IMG/VR virus record: IMGVR_UViG_3300023181_000047
Location: 1 to 40,612 of that record
Strand: one strand, 5' to 3'
Length of the DNA: 40,612 bases
DNA from: a virus
How positions within the stretch are numbered: the stretch's first letter is position 1; each line of letters starts with the position of its first letter. Both the position numbers and the translations under genes were made by a program. Under the pieces are notes generated by a model, which saw nothing but the letters and a program-made list of their open reading frames with translations, had not been told where the DNA came from and did not search any database. Below, piece after piece: positions 20,498-27,612 of the stretch.

Positions 20498-20841
20498 GAG
20501 TGCTAGTTTGTGGGGGCAGGGACTATAGCGACCACGCAAGATTGCGAGCGGTCCTGAACACACTGAATGATGAAGCGGGCATAGATCGCCTAATGGAGGG
20601 CGGCGCTAACGGTGCTGATCGCCTAGCCCGCCAGTGGGCGTACGCTCAGGATATCCCTTACGATACCTATGAGGCCGATTGGGAGGCGTTCGGTTCTTTT
20701 GCCGGTCCAAAGCGAAACCAGTTAATGTTGGATGAAGGCAAGCCAGATTTAGTCATTGCCTTTCCGGGCGGGCGTGGAACTGCTGATATGTGCCGGAAGG
20801 CACGTAGGGCGGGCGTTGAGGTGGTAGAGATTGCGCCGTGA
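20494..20841 (+). CDS. DUF2493 SLOG-family nucleotide-binding protein
   Basis: 115 residues. MRVLVCGGRDY (first strand and glycine loop), MEGGANGADRLARQWA, AGPKRNQLMLDEGKPDLVIAFPGGRGTADM and a C-terminal GVEVVEI strand are the hallmarks of the YspA/DUF2493 branch of the SLOG superfamily (Rossmann-like; binds nucleotide-derived ligands). Common in phages; the ligand is unknown. A signalling or anti-defence role is possible. Confidence 0.9.
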   Translation: MRVLVCGGRDYSDHARLRAVLNTLNDEAGIDRLMEGGANGADRLARQWAYAQDIPYDTYEADWEAFGSFAGPKRNQLMLDEGKPDLVIAFPGGRGTADMCRKARRAGVEVVEIAP

Positions 20842-21179
20842 GTTATGCCAGTAAACGGCCATCTATCAGCAAGGCCAAGAGAGCCCGCATATTCCTAGCT
20901 CATGAGGGCATATGCTGGCTGTGCAAGCTCAAGATCGCGGCTGATGCGCCTTATGACATAGATCACCAAGTAAGCCGGGAGCTAGGCGGCTCTGATGAGG
21001 ATGACAACCTAGCCCCGGCGCATAAGGACTGCCATAAGGCCAAGACAAAGGCAGACGTTAAGGCCATCGCGAAAAGCAATCGCATCATTCGCCAAGCCAA
21101 TCCAGAGACGCGGAAGAAAACCAAGCACCCGATCCAGAGCAGGAAGACGGCTTGGGCTAAGCGTAAATTTGGAAGTTGA
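20838..21179 (+). CDS. HNH endonuclease, small
   Basis: 113 residues from GTG 20838 (GTGA overlap). The HNH core shows a CxxC pair (GICWLCKLKI), YDIDHQVSRELGGSDEDDNL with the catalytic His, NLAPAHKDCHKAKT with the second His, then a long basic tail. Unlike the nuclease at 2550-3116 it is embedded in the recombination operon and looks like a resident phage gene. Possible role in recombination or host DNA breakdown. Confidence 0.87.
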   Translation: MSYASKRPSISKAKRARIFLAHEGICWLCKLKIAADAPYDIDHQVSRELGGSDEDDNLAPAHKDCHKAKTKADVKAIAKSNRIIRQANPETRKKTKHPIQSRKTAWAKRKFGS

Positions 21180-21231
21180 CTAGCCCGGCAATGTCTGGCA
21201 CTCATTAGCCACCAACCGGAGGGACTAACCA

Positions 21232-21387
21232 ATGATTTCGAAGAGTGACGCTAGGCTGGATATTCGCCTCCCCAGCGAGCTACGGCGTGATCTAGAGCTT
21301 GAGGCCGAGAGAGTTAGCAGAACCAAGGCTAATATCGTCATAATCGCCCTCAGAGCATACTTTAACAAGAAGGAGCAGGCAGAATGA
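21232..21387 (+). CDS. CopG-like ribbon-helix-helix protein
   Basis: 51 residues from ATG 21232, preceded by GGAGGG. Strand RLDIRLPSELRRDLELEAERV followed by SRTKANIVIIALRAYFN: the RHH pattern, with the helix B start SRTKANIV. It would bind DNA as a dimer. ATGA overlap with the next gene. Confidence 0.8.
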   Translation: MISKSDARLDIRLPSELRRDLELEAERVSRTKANIVIIALRAYFNKKEQAE

Positions 21388-21758
21388 CCGCACGTAAACC
21401 CAATCTCAAACTGATCAACGAAGCCATGTCCACAAGCGAACTTCCCGCAACGCGCCCTCTCTATCAGGAGAGCAATCTACAGCGCGTGACGTGGCTGCGA
21501 CAGATTCAGGATGCCAATGATGAGAAGGGCCTGATTGAGGAACAGAAGGAATCTCTCCTTCGGAAGTACGATTTCATGAGGGACGAAGCGCAGCGCATCT
21601 ATGACGCCCGCATTTCAATCGCACGGGAAGCTCAGGACCGCGAAGTTTCGGACGCCGACAAGATCATGAAGGCTGGCATTCAGGCCCTAGACCAGCGCCA
21701 TGCTGATCTGGACAAGGTGGTTTCCGGGCTGACTGCTGCTGTAGGGGCGAGCGAATGA
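21384..21758 (+). CDS. Coiled-coil protein, unknown
   Basis: 124 residues. Disordered N-terminus, then continuous helix (ESNLQRVTWLRQIQDAND, AQRIYDARISIAREAQ, GIQALDQRHADLDKVVSGL). Coupled to the RHH gene and to the next small gene. No family recognised. Confidence 0.7.
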   Translation: MTARKPNLKLINEAMSTSELPATRPLYQESNLQRVTWLRQIQDANDEKGLIEEQKESLLRKYDFMRDEAQRIYDARISIAREAQDREVSDADKIMKAGIQALDQRHADLDKVVSGLTAAVGASE

Positions 21759-21913
21759 TAATCTGGGCATTCATCATTTACATGGGAGGAATATTCGGGG
21801 TTTCGGATAACACCTCATTCTTTAGAGTGATCTTCTGGCCTTACTATCTCGGCAAGAGACTTGGAGCGGAAGCCGAAAAGGCTATGCCGACTAAACGGGG
21901 AAATGCGCGATGA
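21755..21913 (+). CDS. Small membrane-associated protein
   Basis: 52 residues (MIIWAFIIYMGGIFGVSDN...). A short hydrophobic N-terminal segment and an aromatic stretch (FFRVIFWPYYLG) precede a basic tail (KAMPTKRGNAR). ATGA overlaps at both ends. Confidence 0.6.
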   Translation: MIIWAFIIYMGGIFGVSDNTSFFRVIFWPYYLGKRLGAEAEKAMPTKRGNAR

Positions 21914-21966
21914 TTGTGGGCAAGGATGAACTGTCTGAGGGTATTAGATTGGTGGTGGGGAAATGA
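21910..21966 (+). CDS. 18-codon linking ORF
   Basis: MIVGKDELSEGIRLVVGK, joined by ATGA to both neighbours. Too short to judge; it may exist only to keep ribosomes on the message between the flanking genes. Confidence 0.3.
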   Translation: MIVGKDELSEGIRLVVGK

Positions 21967-22196
21967 GCCACAAAACGCCTCCTCATATAATCGAGGAGAT
22001 TAGGCGAGCAACAGCCGCTGGCGAGATGCGGAAGTACATTGCGAAAAGGCTTGGCGTTAGCGCACTGACAGTCACCACATACGCGAAGGGAGTCCCTAAG
22101 CCGTTCGATTACAGAGGTATAAAGGGACGGGTTGGGTATAGGCAGAGATACCTTGCAACAGGATTGACCCATAGAGAAGATTTGGAGGACCTATAA
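21963..22196 (+). CDS. Small helix-turn-helix protein
   Basis: 77 residues. PHIIEEIRRATAAGEMRKYIAKRLGVSALTVTTYAKG is a resolvase/homeodomain-like helix-turn-helix of the kind seen in small phage DNA binders. Basic C-terminus. Possibly a regulator of the plus-strand operon. Confidence 0.75.
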   Translation: MSHKTPPHIIEEIRRATAAGEMRKYIAKRLGVSALTVTTYAKGVPKPFDYRGIKGRVGYRQRYLATGLTHREDLEDL

Positions 22197-22197
22197 A

Positions 22198-22314
22198 ATG
22201 AGCAGTTGGAACTATTGGACATTCCGCAACACCACACCCTATCAAAAGCCAATCAAGCGCGTGATAGAGGTGAAGAACAGATCGTATGATAGGCAGATGG
22301 GATGGGTGAAATGA
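22198..22314 (+). CDS. 38-residue basic protein
   Basis: MSSWNYWTFRNTTPYQKPIK followed by RVIEVKNRSYDRQMGWVK. Begins just after the HTH gene and ends in ATGA overlap with the next. No family recognised. Confidence 0.55.
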   Translation: MSSWNYWTFRNTTPYQKPIKRVIEVKNRSYDRQMGWVK

Positions 22315-22580
22315 GCAAGCCAGATGATATCCCTCAGGACATTTGGGAAATTGCGAACGATACGTTGATGGGAGGTCCATTGACGCACATACCGACCGGC
22401 CTCTGGCTTCAACAGCAAGCGGTTATAGCGCGGGCCATCTTCACTGAACGTGAGCGCTGTGTGAAAATCATGTATGCTGAACGAGAGTGGGGAGGAGAAC
22501 TAGTAGAAGCCTGCTCGCGTATCGAATCTGGCGAGCCCCCACGAGTTATCCCAGGATGGAATGCCCCATCGGAGGATTAA
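22311..22580 (+). CDS. KPDDIPQ-family small protein, copy B
   Basis: 89 residues from ATG 22311 (MSKPDDIPQDIWEIAN); the in-frame ATG at 22302 is less likely because of the ATGA overlap. Shares KPDDIPQ-x-W, ARA-x-x-TERERC and general length with the protein at 5938-6210. Function unknown. Confidence 0.75.
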   Translation: MSKPDDIPQDIWEIANDTLMGGPLTHIPTGLWLQQQAVIARAIFTERERCVKIMYAEREWGGELVEACSRIESGEPPRVIPGWNAPSED

Positions 22581-22582
22581 TC

Positions 22583-22741
22583 ATGACCCCATCCACCACC
22601 CTCGCTCTCCTAGCCGCTTTATACCATTACAAGGAGACAAACGCCGATGACGACAAAGGAAGTGAAGCTGAGGAAGCTATCGAGATGGAAGGCGAAGAAG
22701 CCATACAGCGACCAGCTGACGATGATGTACTAACGCTATAG
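22583..22741 (+). CDS. Small acidic protein
   Basis: 52 residues from ATG 22583, preceded by GGAGG. A hydrophobic N-terminal stretch (TTLALLAALYHY) is followed by a very acidic tail (DDDKGSEAEEAIEMEGEEA). A second frame inside it (22647-22733) has its own strong ribosome-binding site, so the acidic tail could be incidental. Confidence 0.45.
   Translation: MTPSTTLALLAALYHYKETNADDDKGSEAEEAIEMEGEEAIQRPADDDVLTL
22647..22733 (+). CDS. 28-residue basic peptide nested in another frame
   Basis: MTTKEVKLRKLSRWKAKKPY then SDQLTMMY. AAGGAG lies 10 bases before its ATG. The peptide is as basic as the overlapping protein is acidic, as expected from a shifted frame; only one of the two may be translated. 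Confidence 0.4.
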   Translation: MTTKEVKLRKLSRWKAKKPYSDQLTMMY

Positions 22742-22786
22742 CCATCAGGTTTACGGCAATGTCAATTCTATCGGGCCTTGGTAGCC

Positions 22787-22867
22787 ATGAACCGGAACGA
22801 TTGGGCGAAGATATGGGGCACGGCGCTCATAATGGTAGTGGCGCTGGTTATGATTGCAGCGTTCTAG
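22787..22867 (+). CDS. 26-residue single-span membrane peptide
   Basis: MNRNDWAKIWGTALIMVVAL followed by VMIAAF. One hydrophobic helix ending at the C-terminus. It is the last plus-strand ORF; its TAG shares the palindrome CTAG with the stop of the convergent gene at 22864-23379. A toxin-like or holin-like peptide is possible. Confidence 0.45.
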   Translation: MNRNDWAKIWGTALIMVVALVMIAAF

Positions 22868-23379
22868 AAGAACCTGCTGATGATCTTCCCGACCCACACG
22901 AGGACAGGTTCGAGCGCTTTTGAGCTTGCAACCAGAATGCCGATAACTACACCCGCGATCAACTGCCCAATGCCGCGCCCCTTGGAAGGAACATAGGGCG
23001 CGGCTGATGCTCGTGTGAAGAACATCAGGCCCAATGCCTGGAGGTATAGCGCAACTGGAAAGATATGCGTCGAATCCAGCCATTCTCTAGCGCCCAAGAC
23101 GTTCCTAGATGCAACTCCATACGGGCGCATAACCACAACGCTGACGAGGAGCAGGAAGATACCAAACAGCCCCAGCGCACCCCGGCCCTGGTCCCCAGAG
23201 ACAAATGCTCTCCATGTTTCCATGAACAGGATGCACAGACCCCAGCCCCCAAACACCAGCATCGGGACAGAGATAATGTCCAACATGGTCTGGGGCTCAA
23301 TGAACAGAGCGGGGATCGCATAGGTAGCGATAAGAACAAGGGCGACTGCAAGATTGCGGGAAGGTCGTTTGTCAGTCAC
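22864..23379 (-). CDS. Multi-span membrane protein at the end of the late operon
   Basis: 171 residues from GTG 23379. Four likely membrane segments: LAVALVLIATYAIPALF, SVPMLVFGGWGLCILF, LGLFGIFLLLVSVVVM and IGQLIAGVVIGILVA. It lies immediately after the lysis genes and is the last gene of the late strand. Possibly a holin, antiholin or superinfection-exclusion protein; no family recognised. Confidence 0.7.
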   Translation of the reverse strand: MTDKRPSRNLAVALVLIATYAIPALFIEPQTMLDIISVPMLVFGGWGLCILFMETWRAFVSGDQGRGALGLFGIFLLLVSVVVMRPYGVASRNVLGAREWLDSTHIFPVALYLQALGLMFFTRASAAPYVPSKGRGIGQLIAGVVIGILVASSKALEPVLVWVGKIISRFF

Positions 23380-23578
23380 GGCTCTTAGCCTCGTCTAGCT
23401 GGCGAAAGATATCTCCGAGCATTCCTCGTACCCCCTCATCCTCGATAGATTTCGTTGCATCATCGAGCTTTACGAGATTACGATATAGCTCATTGCGCTT
23501 GGTTGAAACAGCACTTTGAAGCCGATCAATCTCAGCGTTGCGCGAAGGCTTCTTTGGTTCTCTACGGAAAGGCCACAT
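23372..23578 (-). CDS. Small charged protein of the lysis region
   Basis: 68 residues from ATG 23578 (MWPFRREPKKPSRNAEIDRL). A basic N-terminus and coiled-coil-like remainder (LQSAVSTKRNELYRNLVKL, GMLGDIFRQLDEA). Lies between membrane-protein genes and may be a lysis accessory. Confidence 0.7.
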   Translation of the reverse strand: MWPFRREPKKPSRNAEIDRLQSAVSTKRNELYRNLVKLDDATKSIEDEGVRGMLGDIFRQLDEAKSRD

Positions 23579-23580
23579 GG

Positions 23581-23841
23581 CTATTGGCCCTTCTTTCCGG
23601 TTTCTATGGCAACGATGAACTTCTCTGCCATTGCCGAAACCTTGTCGCTCTGCACTTGAGTATCGGCCCGCCAACTATTCAGAGTCGCAATATGCGCGTC
23701 GTCCTTAGCTTTGATTTCGGCGTCGTATTCCTTGCGCTCTTCCCGGCGCTCTTTACGCTCGTTAAGCCAAGCCCATATAATAAGAGCGGTGATTCCGTAT
23801 GGGCCACCGCTCAGAAGGGTTTGTATTGCAGAAGCGTCCAC
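23581..23841 (-). CDS. Inner-membrane spanin-like or accessory lysis protein
   Basis: 86 residues from GTG 23841. One N-terminal membrane helix (GGPYGITALIIWAWL) followed by a long charged helix (NERKERREERKEYDAEIKAK). This topology matches i-spanin-type proteins, although no clear outer-membrane spanin partner is seen beside it. Follows the holin-like genes. Confidence 0.55.
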   Translation of the reverse strand: MDASAIQTLLSGGPYGITALIIWAWLNERKERREERKEYDAEIKAKDDAHIATLNSWRADTQVQSDKVSAMAEKFIVAIETGKKGQ

Positions 23842-23844
23842 GGC

Positions 23845-24027
23845 CTAGATCAGTTCAAGCAGCTTTATAACCACAACCACGATGGCAATGGCGACGATAG
23901 CCCAGACCCCGATGCTCTTGAATGGTTCACCGATAAATGGGGCGCTCTGCAACAGATACGCGAGCAGGCCGCAGACAACGACCACAACGACGATGAAGAT
24001 GAGTGCGCTGATTGCTACTTCGGCCAT
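23845..24027 (-). CDS. Small two-span holin-like protein
   Basis: 60 residues: ALIFIVVVVVVCGLLAYLL, a short loop (QSAPFIGEPFKSIG), then VWAIVAIAIVVVVIKLL. Typical of small class II-type holin-like proteins in alphaproteobacterial phages. ATG lies next to the preceding stop. Confidence 0.7.
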   Translation of the reverse strand: MAEVAISALIFIVVVVVVCGLLAYLLQSAPFIGEPFKSIGVWAIVAIAIVVVVIKLLELI

Positions 24028-24028
24028 T

Positions 24029-24415
24029 CTAGTTCTCCGTCAGCGACTTCGGCGCGGAAGTGGGCAGCTTGGCCGTGATGAGCTTTTCCATCGTTGGCTG
24101 ACTGATTTCAAACTTACGCACTGCATCAGGAACGGATGCAGTGACATACTGTTGCGCGGCTGCGATAACAGATACCTTGGCGCTTTCAGGAACCGTGCCA
24201 TCCTTGCTGAGCTTGCCGTTGAGGATTTGCTGCACCGCCCAATTGACGCCATTCGTAAGCGCCATCTGAAGCGCCTCACGGTGTTTGGCTTCCATCTCCT
24301 TGCCCGTAATCCTAGCATAGAGAATTGCAGCCCAGCCGAGGAGCGCGGTAACGATGATGGGGATCAGAACAGCGAGAACCTGACCGATGATTTGGTCTTG
24401 GAAGAATTCAAACAT
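24029..24415 (-). CDS. Phage holin, LLH-like family
   Basis: 128 residues. One N-terminal membrane segment (IIGQVLAVLIPIIVTALLGWAAILY) is followed by a soluble helical domain (EMEAKHREALQMALTNGVNWAVQQI ... AAQQYVTASVPDAVRKF ... LITAKL), the LLH holin layout. It is directly downstream of the endolysin and should permit its release or activation. Confidence 0.75.
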   Translation of the reverse strand: MFEFFQDQIIGQVLAVLIPIIVTALLGWAAILYARITGKEMEAKHREALQMALTNGVNWAVQQILNGKLSKDGTVPESAKVSVIAAAQQYVTASVPDAVRKFEISQPTMEKLITAKLPTSAPKSLTEN

Positions 24416-25084
24416 TTACCGTCCTTTCGGGAGCAGCGAGAGAAGGAAATCAGCGAACGCAGCGACGATCTTCTGCCACCATGATTGCTTGGTAATTAGC
24501 GGCTCATCATGATCGTCTGGCAGATCAATCGGTATAGGCTTTGGAGCGGCCCTCTCCATATCCCGCAACCTCTTCAATATCGCAGCAGCCCCAAGCTGAG
24601 TGTCAACGTGCTCAGGATCATACTTGTGGTCTGCGACGAACTTGCCTTTGACATACTGGTCGGTCCCAGCCCAGAGATACGGAGAGGGCAGGCCCTTATT
24701 CCGATACCCGAGCCCGTTATACTTCTCTAGAATGTCGAGAGTGCCGCAGATGGACCAATCCTTGTTCTTCGCAGCATAGGGCGGGCAGACGACCAGCGCA
24801 TCAATAGCGGCCTCTTCCCATGTGGAGAATGGACCGCGCCCCTTGGGGACTAGGGTCGTCTTCTTATTCGTACCGATGATCTTCTGGCCGTTGTGGAGGA
24901 CGCCTTTGAAGTCACCAGAGGATTCGCGGTAGTGGATAACGCCGATAACGTCCCACGGAACGCCTGTGGCCTTGGAAACAGCCTCGTAGCGCTCGCGATG
25001 GGCTTCGATCTTGGCGGCTTGCGCGTTAATAGCCGTGGAGCGGGTAAAGCGGGCCTTGGACCAGCGGGCTGCGTTATCTGTCAT
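24416..25084 (-). CDS. Endolysin (lysozyme-like muralytic enzyme)
   Basis: 222 residues from ATG 25084. The catalytic region shows YEAVSKATGVPWDVIGVIHYRESSGDF (Glu of HYRES a likely acid), LHNGQKI, PKGRGPFSTWEEAAIDAL, ILEKYNGLGYRNKGLPSPYLW and QYVKGKFVADHKYDP: the lysozyme-type family common in alphaproteobacterial phages. A C-terminal extension ends in an amphipathic or hydrophobic helix (SWWQKIVAAFADFLLSLLP) that could bind membrane. No signal peptide, so export depends on the holins. Confidence 0.85.
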   Translation of the reverse strand: MTDNAARWSKARFTRSTAINAQAAKIEAHRERYEAVSKATGVPWDVIGVIHYRESSGDFKGVLHNGQKIIGTNKKTTLVPKGRGPFSTWEEAAIDALVVCPPYAAKNKDWSICGTLDILEKYNGLGYRNKGLPSPYLWAGTDQYVKGKFVADHKYDPEHVDTQLGAAAILKRLRDMERAAPKPIPIDLPDDHDEPLITKQSWWQKIVAAFADFLLSLLPKGR

Positions 25085-25085
25085 T

Positions 25086-26174
25086 TCAAAACCCTTCATA
25101 CGGCACAACGCCGGGAGCGTTGTTGAGCGCAGGTGAATATCCGAAATGCACGGCTTCTAGCGGCGATGGTCCGGTCTTTTTCATCCACGTGAACGGCGCG
25201 CTGTCATAGGCCACGTTATCAACGTTCAATAGAATATCGAGGAAGTTAAAATTACGGATCAGGCCCGTAGCGTTGCGCAACAGGAATCCATACCGCGCTG
25301 CGGTTTCCCCGAAGCGTCGAACTTGTCGAATGCTCATGACATTGAAGCCCGTCACCGTATCCACGTCAAAGTGTGTGCCCCCGCCATTACCGTATTCACC
25401 GCCCTTAATGACAACCTGATCGGGGATCACATGGGATGACCGGAGTTTTACAAGCGGGCGGTTCACGTTATTAAAGGCCCCGACATAGCAATTCGCCATC
25501 TCAAAATGCAAAGCGCCGTCATTGTCGATCTGACCCTCGCCAAAGCTATGCGCATTATTCATAGAATAAAACTGTTTGAGAGCGTGGTTCGTTACGCCGC
25601 CATAAGACCCCGCGCTTGACCATGCAGGCCCAGCACAATCGGTTACACGGCTTTGCAGGATATCGACATGCGCAGAGGCGTTATTGTCGCCAACTTCTGA
25701 GCCGACCCCATACTGCGGATTTCGGGCGAAATACCCGCGACCTGACAAGCCGCGCATGTGAATCTCTTCAAAGGTCGTGTGCCATGTCGATTGATAGTCA
25801 AGGCCGTCGCAGTTAGTGCAGTCCTCCTGTTCTATGCCAAGACCTTCAATGCGGGTTGCGCCGAAATAGGTCGGGTGCGCAGTCACTGATGGATTGCGCC
25901 CATCGATCTTTATAACTGGCTTGTTGGACATCCCCTTGCCGATCAAATAGGACGACAGAGGGCCCGGCGCATGGATGCGGGGGCCCTGGCTAAACTGCTT
26001 GGTCCCGATATTGTCGAAGAGAATTGTATCGCTAACTACCGACCTACCGACAGGGCAGACAATCTCTCGGCCTGTCGCCTTCCAATCAGCAACAGCAGAC
26101 TTCCACGCAACGGTATCGTCTGTAAAACCATCGAATAACGCTCCATGATCAGCCTTAATGTCGATACAAACCAT
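25086..26174 (-). CDS. Tailspike with pectate-lyase-type beta-helix (probable depolymerase)
   Basis: 362 residues from ATG 26174, with GAGG at 8 bases. The N-terminus (CIDIKADHGALFDGFTDDTVAWKSAV) is the pectate-lyase superfamily entry motif (D-x-G-x-x-x-D-G-x-x-D-D-T-x-A). Repeated short beta strands follow (RIEGLGIEQ, ITDCAG-like turns, HFEMANCYVGAFNN). It would bind and cut host surface polysaccharide. It lacks a head-binding domain and may attach through the fibre protein upstream. Confidence 0.85.
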   Translation of the reverse strand: MVCIDIKADHGALFDGFTDDTVAWKSAVADWKATGREIVCPVGRSVVSDTILFDNIGTKQFSQGPRIHAPGPLSSYLIGKGMSNKPVIKIDGRNPSVTAHPTYFGATRIEGLGIEQEDCTNCDGLDYQSTWHTTFEEIHMRGLSGRGYFARNPQYGVGSEVGDNNASAHVDILQSRVTDCAGPAWSSAGSYGGVTNHALKQFYSMNNAHSFGEGQIDNDGALHFEMANCYVGAFNNVNRPLVKLRSSHVIPDQVVIKGGEYGNGGGTHFDVDTVTGFNVMSIRQVRRFGETAARYGFLLRNATGLIRNFNFLDILLNVDNVAYDSAPFTWMKKTGPSPLEAVHFGYSPALNNAPGVVPYEGF

Positions 26175-26175
26175 T

Positions 26176-27600
26176 CTAAAGCCTCGCGTTGAGTGCCAAA
26201 ACACGATTGGATACGGTCATGCCGGAACCGCCTGCTATCCCTTGCAGTCCGAACTCGAACGCATCCGCACTCAGAACGTTTTGAGGATATGACGAAACAT
26301 TGCTGGCCGAACCTGCGCTGATTGTTGTCAGCGTGAAGTTTTTGCACATCCGAGGCACGTAGAAGGTGCTGGTGATGGTCCGTCCAGCCACGTCCGGGTA
26401 GAGTTGCAAGGAAATGGCCTTGCTTTGCCAATACCTGTCACTCCGATAAACCGCATCCACCTCCCCCACCTCATACTGCCCATAGACGCCGGTAACGTCA
26501 GGATCGAGCTTTAGCCCAACGTCTGCAAGGCGAGCGACGTTCGATGTGCTGGAGAGGATATTGAACTGCGTGGAAGCAGCGTAATACGTAGTCCCGCCCC
26601 ATGTTGAAGCCGTGCCGCCCGTCACTGTAGCGCCAGCAGCAAGCACCAGATCAGCAACAATGCCAATCACACCTTCAGCGGTTAGCCACGTGCCAGACGT
26701 ATCAGGCGGAACGACAATTTCTTTCACGACCGCCGTATTAGCCTCACCGCCCGCAATCGTAAATGGCACGGAACAATGGCGGTTTCCAGCAGAGTTCGCG
26801 AAGTGCCAATGATAGAGGCCAGCCGGGAGTTGCACCTGAAAGCGCATGATAAGCCGTTGTGCAGACGCTGTGCCGAATCCCGCCTGCTGGAACCATGCGC
26901 CCTCTATAGGTTGACTGATCAGGACGTTATCGCTTGCGCCCAATGACGCCTTGGCGGTCGTGCATTTGTATTCAAGCTGATTGACCGCATTGGCGAGCGT
27001 TCGAACCTGAATGCGCTGGATTGACATAGCCGCAGTAGCAGCCGTGAAATACATGGCCCACTGATCAGCGGGGAAGTACCCATTGGTCGTGCCGAGCGTG
27101 TTGCCGTTCTCTTGGCTAACGGTCATTGAGCCGTTGACGATATACGATACCCCCGTTGCCGGGGTAGCTATCGCCTCTCCACTTGCCTTGTTATAGAACA
27201 AGCATCGCCAGTTTCCCGAACCCTCAGAAACAAACACAGCCGTATCGCCAGCCGCAGTTGTAATGCTCGCAGCTCCGGGGAGAATGAGGCTTGTGGCGTT
27301 ATAGGTAAGGGTTAGAATGCCTGAGAACTGCAAGAACCGGATCGTGCCTGCCCGAACCGTACCGAAACTGGTAATCGTCGTCGTGCCTGATACCGTTAGG
27401 TAGGCTTCGGCCTGAGCGCCAATATCAGTAGTGCCAGCCGATGCGATCGTATCTGAGCTAGTCCAGCGCCCGAACATGCCCAAGATGGCCTGAAGCGTAT
27501 TATCCATGCGCCCCATATTCGCAATGGAGCCATCAAGGCTTTCACCCGTAACGCTGGTATTGCTGGAATCTGTGGGCGAAAGATCGGTGATTTCGGTCAT
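26176..27600 (-). CDS. Tail fibre / receptor-binding protein
   Basis: 474 residues. The N-terminus (TEITDLSPTDSSNTSVTGESLDGSIANMGRMDNTLQAILG) is a conserved attachment segment of alphaproteobacterial phage tail proteins. The centre is beta-rich, and from about residue 150 a module beginning SYIVNGSMTVSQENG resembles phage fibre C-terminal domains (NGSM-x-V-SQ). Precedes the tailspike and probably carries it. Confidence 0.8.
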   Translation of the reverse strand: MTEITDLSPTDSSNTSVTGESLDGSIANMGRMDNTLQAILGMFGRWTSSDTIASAGTTDIGAQAEAYLTVSGTTTITSFGTVRAGTIRFLQFSGILTLTYNATSLILPGAASITTAAGDTAVFVSEGSGNWRCLFYNKASGEAIATPATGVSYIVNGSMTVSQENGNTLGTTNGYFPADQWAMYFTAATAAMSIQRIQVRTLANAVNQLEYKCTTAKASLGASDNVLISQPIEGAWFQQAGFGTASAQRLIMRFQVQLPAGLYHWHFANSAGNRHCSVPFTIAGGEANTAVVKEIVVPPDTSGTWLTAEGVIGIVADLVLAAGATVTGGTASTWGGTTYYAASTQFNILSSTSNVARLADVGLKLDPDVTGVYGQYEVGEVDAVYRSDRYWQSKAISLQLYPDVAGRTITSTFYVPRMCKNFTLTTISAGSASNVSSYPQNVLSADAFEFGLQGIAGGSGMTVSNRVLALNARL

Positions 27601-27612
27601 TGCATGTTCTTT

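Noticed and set aside
22760-22924. 54-codon plus-strand frame overlapping the convergent late gene
   Set aside because: No ribosome-binding site, and it runs antisense to the end of the gene at 22864-23379; the 26-codon membrane peptide in the other frame is more plausible.
25965-26000. Third copy of the SSYLI motif in the tailspike
   Set aside because: LSSYLIGKG occurs there, but the flanking residues differ, it is internal, and the DNA shows no similarity to the two replication-gene tails.
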